Positions 33,958 through 42,305 of a stretch of 64,000 nucleotides of DNA are shown here, one piece after another; position 1 is the stretch's first letter, and every line of letters begins with the position of its first letter. Origin of the DNA: Plantimonas leprariae (lineage in GTDB: Bacteria > Pseudomonadota > Alphaproteobacteria > Rhizobiales > Rhizobiaceae); contig NZ_VZDO01000008.1 of NCBI RefSeq assembly GCF_008802405.1, forward strand, positions 1-64,000, given 5' to 3'. The notes under the pieces are model-generated. The model was not told the origin of the DNA. It searched no databases and was given only the letters and a program-made list of their open reading frames with translations. Position numbers and translations under genes: made by a program.

Positions 33958-35988
33958 CTACGAAGCTTTCGTCATTTCGCCGACGCCGATTTCCGTCCGG
34001 TCCCGGCCGCCCGCCTTCGCGGCGTAAAGGGCGCGATCGGCGCGGCGCACCAGCTCGCGCGGGCTCGCCGGACCCTTTCCGCCGGCCAGCGCCGCGATGC
34101 CGACGCTGATCGTCACGACGCCGTGCTCGCTGGACGCATGCTCGATCGCGCGGTTGCGCACCGCGTGGCGCAGTGCCTCCGCCGCCTCGATGGCGACCGA
34201 GAGCGGGCTTTCCGGCAGCACGACGGCGAACTCCTCGCCGCCGTAGCGCGCCACCGAGATGCCCGGACGCTGCAGGATGCGGCGGAACTCCGCCGCGACC
34301 TGCCGCAGGCAATCGTCGCCGGCCGTGTGGCCGTAGCGGTCGTTGAAGGTCTTGAAGCGATCGACGTCGATCATCAGCAGGCTGAGATCGCTGTTCTGTG
34401 CGGCGGCGAACGCGAAGGCTCCGTCGAGCGCCGCGTCGAAGGCGCGCCGGTTCAGGAGGCCGGTCAGCGCATCGGTGGATGCGAGGGCGGCGAGCCGCCG
34501 GTTCGCCTCCGCGAGGCTCTCCTCGATCTTGCGCCGCTCGCTGATGTCGCGGATGGCGAAAACGATGTTGCCGCCCTCGGCCGGGCGCCCGCTGCTCTCG
34601 ATCCAGATGTAGTGCCCGTCGGCGTGGCGATAGCGGAACTGCACGGCTTTCACCGTCTCGCCGGCGCGCAGCCTTCGCATCATCTCGCCGAGCCTTCCGT
34701 GCTCGTCGGGATGGATGAGTTCCTCCGGGCGGCCGTTCATCAGCTCTTCCGGCGTGCGGCCCAGCATCTCGACGCTGGCGGGCGAAGCGAAGATGCGTCG
34801 TCCATCGCCGTCGAGGCAGGTGACGAGGTCGGCGGTGTTTTCCGCGAGGAGCCGATACCGCGCCTCGCTGGCGGCGACGGCGCGTTCCGCCTCGCGGCCC
34901 GCCGCGAGGCGCTGCGCCATGTGGTTCAGTGTGGTCGCGAGATTGCGCAGTTCCGGCGCCTGCCAGGCGGTAAGATCGACCCGCGCGCCGAAGTCGCCGG
35001 AGCCGATGCGGGCCGCGGCGCCCGTCAGCTTGGCGATCGGCCGAAGCTGCAGCACGTTGCCGAGCCACCACGCCATCGCGAGCGCCAGCGTCACCGCCGC
35101 CGCGCCGAGACCGATCCACAGAAGCGCGTGGTTTCGGACCGGCGCGAGCAGGACGGCCTTCGACTCGCCGACGGCCAGCATCAGCCCGGCCGTTTCCGCG
35201 CCGTCGATCGGCACGAAGCCGAAGATGCGGAGCGGGCCGTCGAAATCGGCGCTTTCCGTCACGCCGCCCGCGGCTGCACTGCGCATGGCCGCGATCAGTG
35301 GATGGTCTTCGAACACCGCGCCCAACGCGAAGGCCGCCTTCGGATAGTGCGTCAGCACCCGTCCCGTCGTCGGCTGCACGATCGCGATGCTGCGACGGCC
35401 GCCGAGCGATGTGGTGGCTGCCATTTCGGCCAGGTATTCGAGGTCGAGCGAGGCGAAGACCATGCCGTTCTTCATGCCGAACGCGTCCCGCATGGGGGCC
35501 GCGACGACGACCGTCGGCTTGCCGGTGACCTTGCCGATCATGAAGTTGCCGACCACGAAGTTCGGCGCGCCGTCCGAGAGGATGCGCTGGATCAGCGTGG
35601 GATCCGTGAAGGCCTGCGGCTTCCGCAGGACGTTATGGCAGGTGATCACGCCGGCCGCGTCGGTGACGCCGATCGACATGAACTGCCGGTTCACATCCTT
35701 GATCTTGGCGAGCAGCTTCTCGCAGGCGGGGCCGCCCTCGATCGAAACGGCGCTAGACCGGCGAAGCGTATCCAGCACCGCACGCGACGCGGCGAAGACC
35801 TGCGCCTGACGCCCGGCGGCGAACGCCGCCGCCTGCATGACGTCGCTGCGGGCACGCTCCATCGTGTTCCCGAACTCGGAAACGACGGACGCTCCGATGA
35901 AGCCGGCCAGCGGCAGCATCGAAGCGGCGATGAACGTCATCAGCCGGCCGCGCATGGTGACGCGTCCGGTCAGGCTCTGCATCGTCAT
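33958..35988 (-). CDS. membrane diguanylate cyclase: Cache-like sensor - HAMP - PAS - GGDEF
   Basis: 676 residues. Membrane helix 1 (FIAASMLPLAGFIGASVV, about 19-36), a roughly 240-residue periplasmic double-Cache-like sensor, and membrane helix 2 (LLWIGLGAAAVTLALAMAWW, about 289-308) come first. They are followed by a HAMP segment (LRPIAKLTGAAARIGSG), a PAS domain (about 375-490) and a GGDEF domain (about 510-670). The active-site loop is RYGGEEF, so it should make c-di-GMP. The inhibitory RxxD position before the loop reads RPGI, so product inhibition is probably lost. No EAL domain is present. The trigger is an extracytoplasmic ligand, unknown. Confidence 0.9.
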   Translation of the reverse strand: MTMQSLTGRVTMRGRLMTFIAASMLPLAGFIGASVVSEFGNTMERARSDVMQAAAFAAGRQAQVFAASRAVLDTLRRSSAVSIEGGPACEKLLAKIKDVNRQFMSIGVTDAAGVITCHNVLRKPQAFTDPTLIQRILSDGAPNFVVGNFMIGKVTGKPTVVVAAPMRDAFGMKNGMVFASLDLEYLAEMAATTSLGGRRSIAIVQPTTGRVLTHYPKAAFALGAVFEDHPLIAAMRSAAAGGVTESADFDGPLRIFGFVPIDGAETAGLMLAVGESKAVLLAPVRNHALLWIGLGAAAVTLALAMAWWLGNVLQLRPIAKLTGAAARIGSGDFGARVDLTAWQAPELRNLATTLNHMAQRLAAGREAERAVAASEARYRLLAENTADLVTCLDGDGRRIFASPASVEMLGRTPEELMNGRPEELIHPDEHGRLGEMMRRLRAGETVKAVQFRYRHADGHYIWIESSGRPAEGGNIVFAIRDISERRKIEESLAEANRRLAALASTDALTGLLNRRAFDAALDGAFAFAAAQNSDLSLLMIDVDRFKTFNDRYGHTAGDDCLRQVAAEFRRILQRPGISVARYGGEEFAVVLPESPLSVAIEAAEALRHAVRNRAIEHASSEHGVVTISVGIAALAGGKGPASPRELVRRADRALYAAKAGGRDRTEIGVGEMTKAS

Positions 35989-36219
35989 CGGACCCCACAG
36001 TCGACGACCCCCTTACGCAACGATAGCCACCATCCGTTAAGGTCCCGTATCGAAGCCGGCTAAACGCCGCGCAGCATGCGGCGAGCCGCTGAGAGCGTCC
36101 GCGACTTTCCGCCTGGAAGCGATCCCGGTTCACGCGCAAGGTATTGTTCGGAATGGGGTTGGTTTCCCCGTCGCGCGGGTGTAGGCGAGTGACGGAATCG
36201 TCAACGATCGGACGAAAAG

Positions 36220-38070
36220 ATGCCAGCCTATCGCTCCCGCACGACCACGCACGGGCGCAACATGGCCGGAGCCCGCGGGCTCTGGCGCGCCACGGGCATG
36301 AAGGATTCGGACTTCGGCAAGCCGATCATCGCCGTGGTGAACTCGTTCACCCAGTTCGTGCCGGGCCACGTCCATCTGAAGGACCTCGGCCAGCTCGTCG
36401 CGCGCGAGATCGAGCAGGCCGGCGGCGTCGCCAAGGAGTTCAACACGATCGCCGTCGACGACGGCATCGCGATGGGCCATGACGGCATGCTCTATTCCCT
36501 GCCCTCCCGCGAGCTCATCGCCGACTCGGTCGAGTACATGGTCAACGCGCACTGCGCCGACGCCATGGTCTGCATCTCGAACTGCGACAAAATCACCCCC
36601 GGCATGCTGATGGCGGCGATGCGGCTCAACATCCCGGCCGTGTTCGTGTCGGGCGGCCCGATGGAGGCCGGCAAGGTCGTCTGGGCGGACAAGACCGAGA
36701 AGAAGCTCGACCTCGTCGACGCCATGGTCGCCGCCGCCGACGACCGCATCTCCGACGAGGATGTCCAGACCATCGAGCGCTCGGCCTGCCCGACCTGCGG
36801 CTCGTGCTCCGGCATGTTCACCGCCAACTCGATGAACTGCCTGACCGAGGCGCTCGGCCTGTCGCTGCCCGGCAACGGCTCGACGCTCGCCACCCACGCC
36901 GACCGCAAGCGGTTGTTCGTCGAGGCGGGCCATCTCGTGGTCGACCTCGCGCGACGGTACTACGAGCAGGACGACGAAAGCGTGCTGCCGCGTTCGATCG
37001 CGAGCTTCGCCGCCTTCGAGAACGCGATGACGCTCGACATCGCGATGGGCGGCTCGACCAATACGGTGCTGCATCTCCTGGCCGCCGCGCAGGAAGCCGG
37101 CGTCGATTTCACCATGTCCGACATCGACCGCCTGTCGCGCCGCGTGCCTGTGCTGTGCAAGGTCGCGCCGGCCGTCGCCAACGTCCACATGGAGGACGTG
37201 CACCATGCCGGCGGCATCATGGGCATCCTCGGCGAACTCGACCGCGGCGGCCTGATCGACACCGACGCCGGCTGCGTCCACGCCGAGTCCATGGGTCAGG
37301 CGCTGGAGCGCTGGGACGTGAAGCGCACCGACAGCCGCACCGTCCACGACTTCTACCGCGCCGCGCCGGGCGGCGTCCCGACGCAGGTCGCCTTCAGCCA
37401 GGAACGGCGCTTCGACAGCGTCGACACCGATCGCGAGAAGGGTGTCATCCGCACGGTCGAGCATGCCTATTCGAAGGATGGCGGTCTCGCCGTGCTCTAC
37501 GGCAACCTCGCCGAGGACGGCTGCATCGTGAAGACGGCGGGCGTCGACGAGTCGATCCTGACGTTCTCCGGTCCCGCCCGCATCTTTGAAAGCCAGGACG
37601 ATTCGGTGAAGGCCATTCTCGGCGGCAAGATCGTGCCCGGCGACATCGTGCTGATCCGCTACGAGGGTCCACGCGGCGGTCCCGGCATGCAGGAGATGCT
37701 CTACCCGACGAGCTACCTGAAATCGAAAGGCCTTGGAAAGGCCTGCGCGCTGATCACCGACGGCCGCTTCTCCGGCGGCTCGTCCGGCCTGTCGATCGGC
37801 CACGTCTCGCCGGAAGCGGCGGAAGGCGGCACGATCGGCCTCGTCGAGGACGGCGACCGGATCGAGATCGACATCCCGAACCGCTCGATCCGCCTCGCGG
37901 TGGACGACGCGGAGATCGCCCGCCGGCGCGAGGCGATGCAGGGGAAGGGCAAGGACGGCTGGAAGCCGGCCGAGCCCCGCAAGCGCAAGGTCACCGCGGC
38001 GCTGCGCGCCTACGCGGCGATGACGACGAGCGCCTCGAAGGGCGCGGTGCGCGTCGTCCCGGAGGAATAG
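36220..38070 (+). CDS. ilvD: dihydroxy-acid dehydratase
   Basis: 616-residue IlvD, converting 2,3-dihydroxy-isovalerate or -3-methylvalerate to the 2-oxo acids in valine and isoleucine synthesis (cytoplasm, Fe-S dependent). The cluster cysteines are in [11 protein letters not shown] (Cys122) and [12 protein letters not shown] (about 190-198, Cys196 the likely ligand). The N-terminal [22 protein letters not shown] and late [21 protein letters not shown] are family hallmarks. Full length; it starts at the first ATG of the conserved N-terminus. No attenuator or T-box is evident in the 231 bp upstream. Confidence 0.96.
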   Translation: MPAYRSRTTTHGRNMAGARGLWRATGMKDSDFGKPIIAVVNSFTQFVPGHVHLKDLGQLVAREIEQAGGVAKEFNTIAVDDGIAMGHDGMLYSLPSRELIADSVEYMVNAHCADAMVCISNCDKITPGMLMAAMRLNIPAVFVSGGPMEAGKVVWADKTEKKLDLVDAMVAAADDRISDEDVQTIERSACPTCGSCSGMFTANSMNCLTEALGLSLPGNGSTLATHADRKRLFVEAGHLVVDLARRYYEQDDESVLPRSIASFAAFENAMTLDIAMGGSTNTVLHLLAAAQEAGVDFTMSDIDRLSRRVPVLCKVAPAVANVHMEDVHHAGGIMGILGELDRGGLIDTDAGCVHAESMGQALERWDVKRTDSRTVHDFYRAAPGGVPTQVAFSQERRFDSVDTDREKGVIRTVEHAYSKDGGLAVLYGNLAEDGCIVKTAGVDESILTFSGPARIFESQDDSVKAILGGKIVPGDIVLIRYEGPRGGPGMQEMLYPTSYLKSKGLGKACALITDGRFSGGSSGLSIGHVSPEAAEGGTIGLVEDGDRIEIDIPNRSIRLAVDDAEIARRREAMQGKGKDGWKPAEPRKRKVTAALRAYAAMTTSASKGAVRVVPEE

Positions 38071-38116
38071 AACCTCCGCTGGATCAGGGCGTTGTCTTCG
38101 AAAAGGAGACGACGCC

Positions 38117-38302
38117 ATGACCGATAAACGCGACGCCGAAAAGCGCGATGCGGACCATCCGACCGCCGGCACCAATTCGCGGCCCTTGAACGATACGATC
38201 GCCCAGACGGGCGGCGGCGTGCCGGACGACACGTCCGAAGCGGTCGAGGTCGAGCCGGAAGAGCAGAAGCGCATGGAAGACAACCTCCTCCGCCCGCGCT
38301 AA
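38117..38302 (+). CDS. small hydrophilic protein, unknown
   Basis: 61 residues, highly charged and probably disordered (MTDKRDAEKRDADHPTAG..., with an EVEPEEQKRMEDNLLRPR end). A ribosome-binding-like AAAAGGAG stands 7-8 bp before the ATG. It lies 46 bp after ilvD on the same strand. No domain is recognised. Codon use fits the neighbours, so it is probably real, but the function is unknown. Confidence 0.6.
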   Translation: MTDKRDAEKRDADHPTAGTNSRPLNDTIAQTGGGVPDDTSEAVEVEPEEQKRMEDNLLRPR

Positions 38303-38409
38303 CCCTCGATCGGCGCCGCGTTTCCTTGCGTGGATGCGCGGCGCACTTGCGTCCGGTGGGAGGCGCCTCCATCATTCAAGAACATCGACCGTCCCGCAAA
38401 GGACAAGCC

Positions 38410-38919
38410 ATGAGCCGCGTCGCCGAATTTTCCAAGGAAGCGCTTTACGACAGTGATTTCTATGCGTGGACGCAGCAACAGGCGGAATTGCTGCGAAAGC
38501 TGCGGACGACCGGCACGCAATTTCCCGAGAACATCGACCTCGATCACGTTGCGGAGGAAATCGAGGATATGGGCAAATCGCAGCTCGATTCGGTGGAAAG
38601 CCAGATCGAGAACATCTTCGTCCATGTCCTGAAATCTGTATCGGTGCCGGACGCGGCCCCGGCGCGTAAATGGCATTCGGAAGCCGACAGGTTCTCGACC
38701 GATCTCCTTCGCCGCTTCACGAATGCCATGCGCCAACGGCTTGATCTGGATCGCACATGGCGTCTCGCCGTGCGACGCGCACGCGTCGATCTCAACGCAT
38801 ACGAAGATCGCTTGATCGATCACTTGCCTCGGCAATGCCCATTCGATCTGAGGGAACTCGTGGATGAGGACTTCGACTTCGCGGCCCTCGTCGCCAAGCT
38901 TCGGCTCATCACCGGGTGA
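38410..38919 (+). CDS. DUF29 family protein
   Basis: 169 residues with the DUF29 pattern: LYDSDFYAWTQQQAELLRK (about 11-29), IDLDHVAEEIEDMGKSQLDSVESQIENIFVHVLK (about 43-75), a central W (KWHSE) and a C-terminal CPFDLRELVDEDF. It is helical and cytoplasmic. DUF29 proteins are frequent in cyanobacteria and alphaproteobacteria, and their role is not established. The ATG at 38410 matches the usual family start; the frame is open to 38326 without similarity. Confidence 0.85.
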   Translation: MSRVAEFSKEALYDSDFYAWTQQQAELLRKLRTTGTQFPENIDLDHVAEEIEDMGKSQLDSVESQIENIFVHVLKSVSVPDAAPARKWHSEADRFSTDLLRRFTNAMRQRLDLDRTWRLAVRRARVDLNAYEDRLIDHLPRQCPFDLRELVDEDFDFAALVAKLRLITG

Positions 38920-38983
38920 AAGTTCGATAGGTTCGAGGAACGGACAAATCCCGGCTTCGATCCAGCATTCACTGCGACCGGAA

Positions 38984-39793
38984 CTATTTCCCAAGAAACT
39001 CAAGAAACGCCGCCACGCCATTGTCCTCGTTGGATTTGGTGATTTGGTCCGCTTCTGCCTTCACCTCGTCTGGCGCCTGTCCCATCGCCACTGATACCCC
39101 AGCGACGCGGAACATCGGCAGGTCGTTCGGCATATCGCCGAGGACCGCGACGGCTTCGAGCGGCACGCCGAAGGCCTTTGCGAGTTCGCGGACGCCGTGG
39201 CCCTTGTCCGTGTGGGGCGCGGTGGCGTCGAGATAGTAGTGCTGCGAGCGCGCGATCGTCGCGCGTTCGCCGACACTCGCCTTCAGTTCATCCTCCGCCT
39301 TCGTCAGAAGGTCGGAATCGTCCGAGATGCCTTGAACTTTGTCGGCCCGGCTCATCCATCGCTCGAAGTCCGGGGTGACAACCGGATCCTGCCGAGCGGC
39401 AACGATCTCCTGATCGACGTGCGGCATCTCCCGCGTGCGCGTCATCCAGCGACCGTCCGCGAACACCCAGACCGGAATGCCCAGTCGGTCGTGGATCGCA
39501 ACGATCCCGCGCGCGGCATCCTCGTCGATGTGATGCGCCTCGACGACTTCGCCGCCCGGCCGGAAGATCGTCGCGCCGTTGAAGGCGCCGGCCGGCCCGT
39601 CCAAGCCGAGTTCCGCGATCAGGGGGCCGAGCCCGCTCGGTGGCCGCGCGCTGATAATGGTAAAGCCGATGCCGGCCGCTCGGACGCGGCGAACCGCTTC
39701 CACCGTCTCCGGCGCGAGCGACTTGTCGTTTTTGACCAGCGTTCCGTCGATGTCGGAGACGACGAGCCGGATACCGCTCAGTTCGATGGCCAT
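38984..39793 (-). CDS. Cof-type HAD-superfamily hydrolase
   Basis: 269-residue HAD phosphatase, Cof (IIB) subgroup. Motif I is VVSDIDGTLVKNDK (about 11-24; nucleophile Asp14, acid Asp16), motif II TIISARPPSG, the Lys in the GVRELAKAFGV region and motif III VAVLGDMPNDLPMFRVAG (about 214-231). It probably dephosphorylates sugar phosphates. Its start lies inside the end of zwf (overlap 39778-39793), so it is co-transcribed with tkt-gnd-zwf. A role in trimming phosphosugars of that pathway is inferred. Confidence 0.88.
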   Translation of the reverse strand: MAIELSGIRLVVSDIDGTLVKNDKSLAPETVEAVRRVRAAGIGFTIISARPPSGLGPLIAELGLDGPAGAFNGATIFRPGGEVVEAHHIDEDAARGIVAIHDRLGIPVWVFADGRWMTRTREMPHVDQEIVAARQDPVVTPDFERWMSRADKVQGISDDSDLLTKAEDELKASVGERATIARSQHYYLDATAPHTDKGHGVRELAKAFGVPLEAVAVLGDMPNDLPMFRVAGVSVAMGQAPDEVKAEADQITKSNEDNGVAAFLEFLGK

Positions 39794-41271
39794 TCGCCGC
39801 TGCCGATCCGGTGCCAGAAGCGTCCGTCGTTGCCGATCAGCCGTTCCGCGCCGATCGGGCCGGCGCTGCCGGCCTCGTAGGTTTCCACCCGGCCGCCCTT
39901 CGACCAGGCGTCGATGAACGGCTGCACGGCGGCCCAGCCACTCTCGATCATGTCGGCGCGCTGGAATAGCGTCTGGTCGCCGATCAGCATGTCGTAGAGC
40001 AGCGTCTCGTAGCCCGTGGAGCGGCCGACCTTAAACTCCTCGGCATAGGTGAAGTCGAGGTTCACCGGCACGATCGAGATGCGCGGTCCCGGCTTCTTCG
40101 CCGACAAGCTGAGGCCGACGCCCTCGTCCGGCTGGATCTGAATGACCATCGTGTTCGGCGGCAGGCGCTGCGCGTCGGTGCTCTGGAACATCGCGTAGGG
40201 TGCCGGCTTGAAGGCGATGACGATTTCCGTATCGCGGGCCGTCAGACGCTTGCCGGTGCGCAGGTAGAACGGCACGCCGGCCCAGCGCCAGTTGTCGACG
40301 AACAGCTTCAGCGCGACATAGGTCTCGGTCGAGCCGTCCGGGTCGACGTTCGGCTCGTCGGCGTAGGCGGCGACGCCCTGCCCGTCCACCTCGCCCTCGG
40401 CATAACGTCCGCGCGCCGAGAAAGAGGCGATCTCGCCAGGCTTCACCGGCCGGATCGCCTCGATGACCTTGGATTTCTCCGTCCGTACCGCCTCGGCGCC
40501 GAACGAGTTCGGCGGCTCCATGCCGACCGCCGCGAGAAGCTGGAACAGGTGGTTCGGCACCATGTCGCGCATTGCGCCGGTCGCGTCGTAGTATTTGCCG
40601 CGCTTCTCGACCCCGACCGTTTCGGCCGCAGTGATCTGGATGTGGTCGATGTAGCGGTGGTTCCACACGGCTTCGAGCAGGTTGTTGGCGAAGCGGGTGG
40701 TCATGATGTTCTGGACCGTTTCCTTGCCGAGGAAATGGTCGATCCGGTAGACTTGGCGCTCGTCCATCACCTCCAGGAGTTTCGCGTTCAGCGCCTGCGC
40801 CGACTGGAGATCGTGGCCGAACGGCTTCTCGATGCAGACCCGCCGGAACGCGGTCTCCGTCTCGTCCAGAAGACCCGTCGCGCCGAGTTTTTCGGCGATC
40901 GTGCCGAAGAAGGTCGGCGCGACCGCGAGGTAGAAGCCGGCATTGGCGAAGCCGATCTCGCCGAGCTTCGCCTTCACCGCCTCATAGGTCGATCCTTCCG
41001 TAAAGTCGCCCTTCAGGTAAAAGATGCGGCTCTGCAGCCGGTCCCACACATCGCCGCAATCCGTGCAGAACTCCGCCAGGAGATGCCGGAGCGAGGCGTC
41101 GTCGCCCTCCTCGAACGAGACGCCGAGGATCGCGAACTTCTCGGCCTTGATCAGGTCGTCCCGCACGAGGTTGGCGAGCGCCGGCACGAGCAGCCGGCGC
41201 GTGAGATCTCCGGTCGCACCGAAGATAACGATCGTCGCCGCCGGCGCCGACCCGTCCGGTGCGGCGCTCAT
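39778..41271 (-). CDS. zwf: glucose-6-phosphate 1-dehydrogenase
   Basis: 497-residue enzyme oxidising glucose-6-phosphate to 6-phosphogluconolactone with NADP+ (or NAD+). The cofactor motif is FGATGDLTRRL (17-27), EKPFGHD is at 148-154 and the active-site RIDHFLGKE at 176-184. It starts at 41271, sharing one base with the gnd stop (TAATG), and ends 16 bp inside the HAD hydrolase gene, so all are translated from one message. The longer open frame upstream to 41547 is only a shadow of gnd. Confidence 0.96.
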   Translation of the reverse strand: MSAAPDGSAPAATIVIFGATGDLTRRLLVPALANLVRDDLIKAEKFAILGVSFEEGDDASLRHLLAEFCTDCGDVWDRLQSRIFYLKGDFTEGSTYEAVKAKLGEIGFANAGFYLAVAPTFFGTIAEKLGATGLLDETETAFRRVCIEKPFGHDLQSAQALNAKLLEVMDERQVYRIDHFLGKETVQNIMTTRFANNLLEAVWNHRYIDHIQITAAETVGVEKRGKYYDATGAMRDMVPNHLFQLLAAVGMEPPNSFGAEAVRTEKSKVIEAIRPVKPGEIASFSARGRYAEGEVDGQGVAAYADEPNVDPDGSTETYVALKLFVDNWRWAGVPFYLRTGKRLTARDTEIVIAFKPAPYAMFQSTDAQRLPPNTMVIQIQPDEGVGLSLSAKKPGPRISIVPVNLDFTYAEEFKVGRSTGYETLLYDMLIGDQTLFQRADMIESGWAAVQPFIDAWSKGGRVETYEAGSAGPIGAERLIGNDGRFWHRIGSGEWPSN

Positions 41272-42248
41272 TACTGCGGAATCTCGACGTGCCCGCCGAA
41301 GCCGAAGCGCATCGCGGACAGGAGCTTGTCGGCGTAGGAGTTCTCCTCGCGCGAGCGGTAGCGCGCGTAGAGCGCGGCGGACAGGACGTAGACCGGCACC
41401 GCCTCCTCCATCGCCGCGTGGATCGTCCAGCGGCCCTCGCCGGAATCGGCGACCTTGCCGGAGAACTTCGACAGGTCGTGGTCGCCCGCCAGAGCCTCGG
41501 CGGTGAGATCGAGCAGCCAGGACGAAATCACCGAGCCGCGCCGCCACACCTCGGCGATATCGGTGAGGTTGAGCTCGTAGCGCTCGTCATCCGGCAGCAG
41601 CGGCGAGTTCTTCGTCTTCAGCACGTCGAACCCTTCGGCGTAGGCCTGCATCAGGCCGTATTCGATGCCGTTATGCACCATCTTGACGAAGTGGCCCGAG
41701 CCCGCTGCGCCGGCGTGGATGTAGCCGCGCTCGGCGCGGTCGTCCTCGGCATGGCGCGCGCGGGTCCGCTCGATGGTGCCGAGGCCGGGCGCGAGGCAGT
41801 CGAAGATCGGGTCGAGGTTGCGCACCGTCTCCGTCTCGCCGCCGATCATCATGCAGTAGCCGCGCTCCAGACCCCAGACGCCGCCGGACGTGCCGACGTC
41901 GACATACTGGATCTGCTTCTCGCCGAGTTCCTTCGCGCGGCGGATGTCGTCCTTGTAGAAGGTGTTGCCGCCGTCGATGATGACGTCGCCGGGCTGCGCG
42001 AAGGCCGCGATCTGCTGCACCATCGCCTCGGTCGGGTCGCCCGCCGGCAGCATGATCCAGAAGACGCGGGGAGAGGCCAGCGCCCCGGCCATGTCCTCCG
42101 GCGAGGACGCGCCTGTCATCCCCTCCTTTGCGAGGGATTCCACCGCCTCCGGTTTGCGGTCCCAGACGACGCATTGATGTCCGCCGCGCGTCAGGCGGCG
42201 CGCGATGTTGGCGCCCATGCGCCCGAGCCCGATGATACCGATCTGCAT
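41271..42248 (-). CDS. gnd: 6-phosphogluconate dehydrogenase, decarboxylating (short YqeC/GntZ type)
   Basis: 325 residues, the short form of the enzyme (the long E. coli form is about 470). Rossmann motif [14 protein letters not shown] (about 5-18), [15 protein letters not shown] (about 91-105), [21 protein letters not shown] (about 117-137) and catalytic Lys in [16 protein letters not shown]. It produces ribulose-5-phosphate plus CO2, often NAD+-linked in this subgroup. It lies between tkt (57 bp upstream) and zwf (TAATG overlap). Confidence 0.93.
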   Translation of the reverse strand: MQIGIIGLGRMGANIARRLTRGGHQCVVWDRKPEAVESLAKEGMTGASSPEDMAGALASPRVFWIMLPAGDPTEAMVQQIAAFAQPGDVIIDGGNTFYKDDIRRAKELGEKQIQYVDVGTSGGVWGLERGYCMMIGGETETVRNLDPIFDCLAPGLGTIERTRARHAEDDRAERGYIHAGAAGSGHFVKMVHNGIEYGLMQAYAEGFDVLKTKNSPLLPDDERYELNLTDIAEVWRRGSVISSWLLDLTAEALAGDHDLSKFSGKVADSGEGRWTIHAAMEEAVPVYVLSAALYARYRSREENSYADKLLSAMRFGFGGHVEIPQ

Positions 42249-42305
42249 GAAGCGGGTGTCCCTAAGCGGCGATGCCGAGATTGATGGGCAGGCGAGGCGC
42301 GGCCG

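Noticed and set aside
36130-38283. Long minus-strand frame opposite ilvD (717 codons)
   Set aside because: Antisense shadow caused by high GC and codon bias; low-complexity His/Arg/Asp-rich translation, and ilvD on the other strand is certain.
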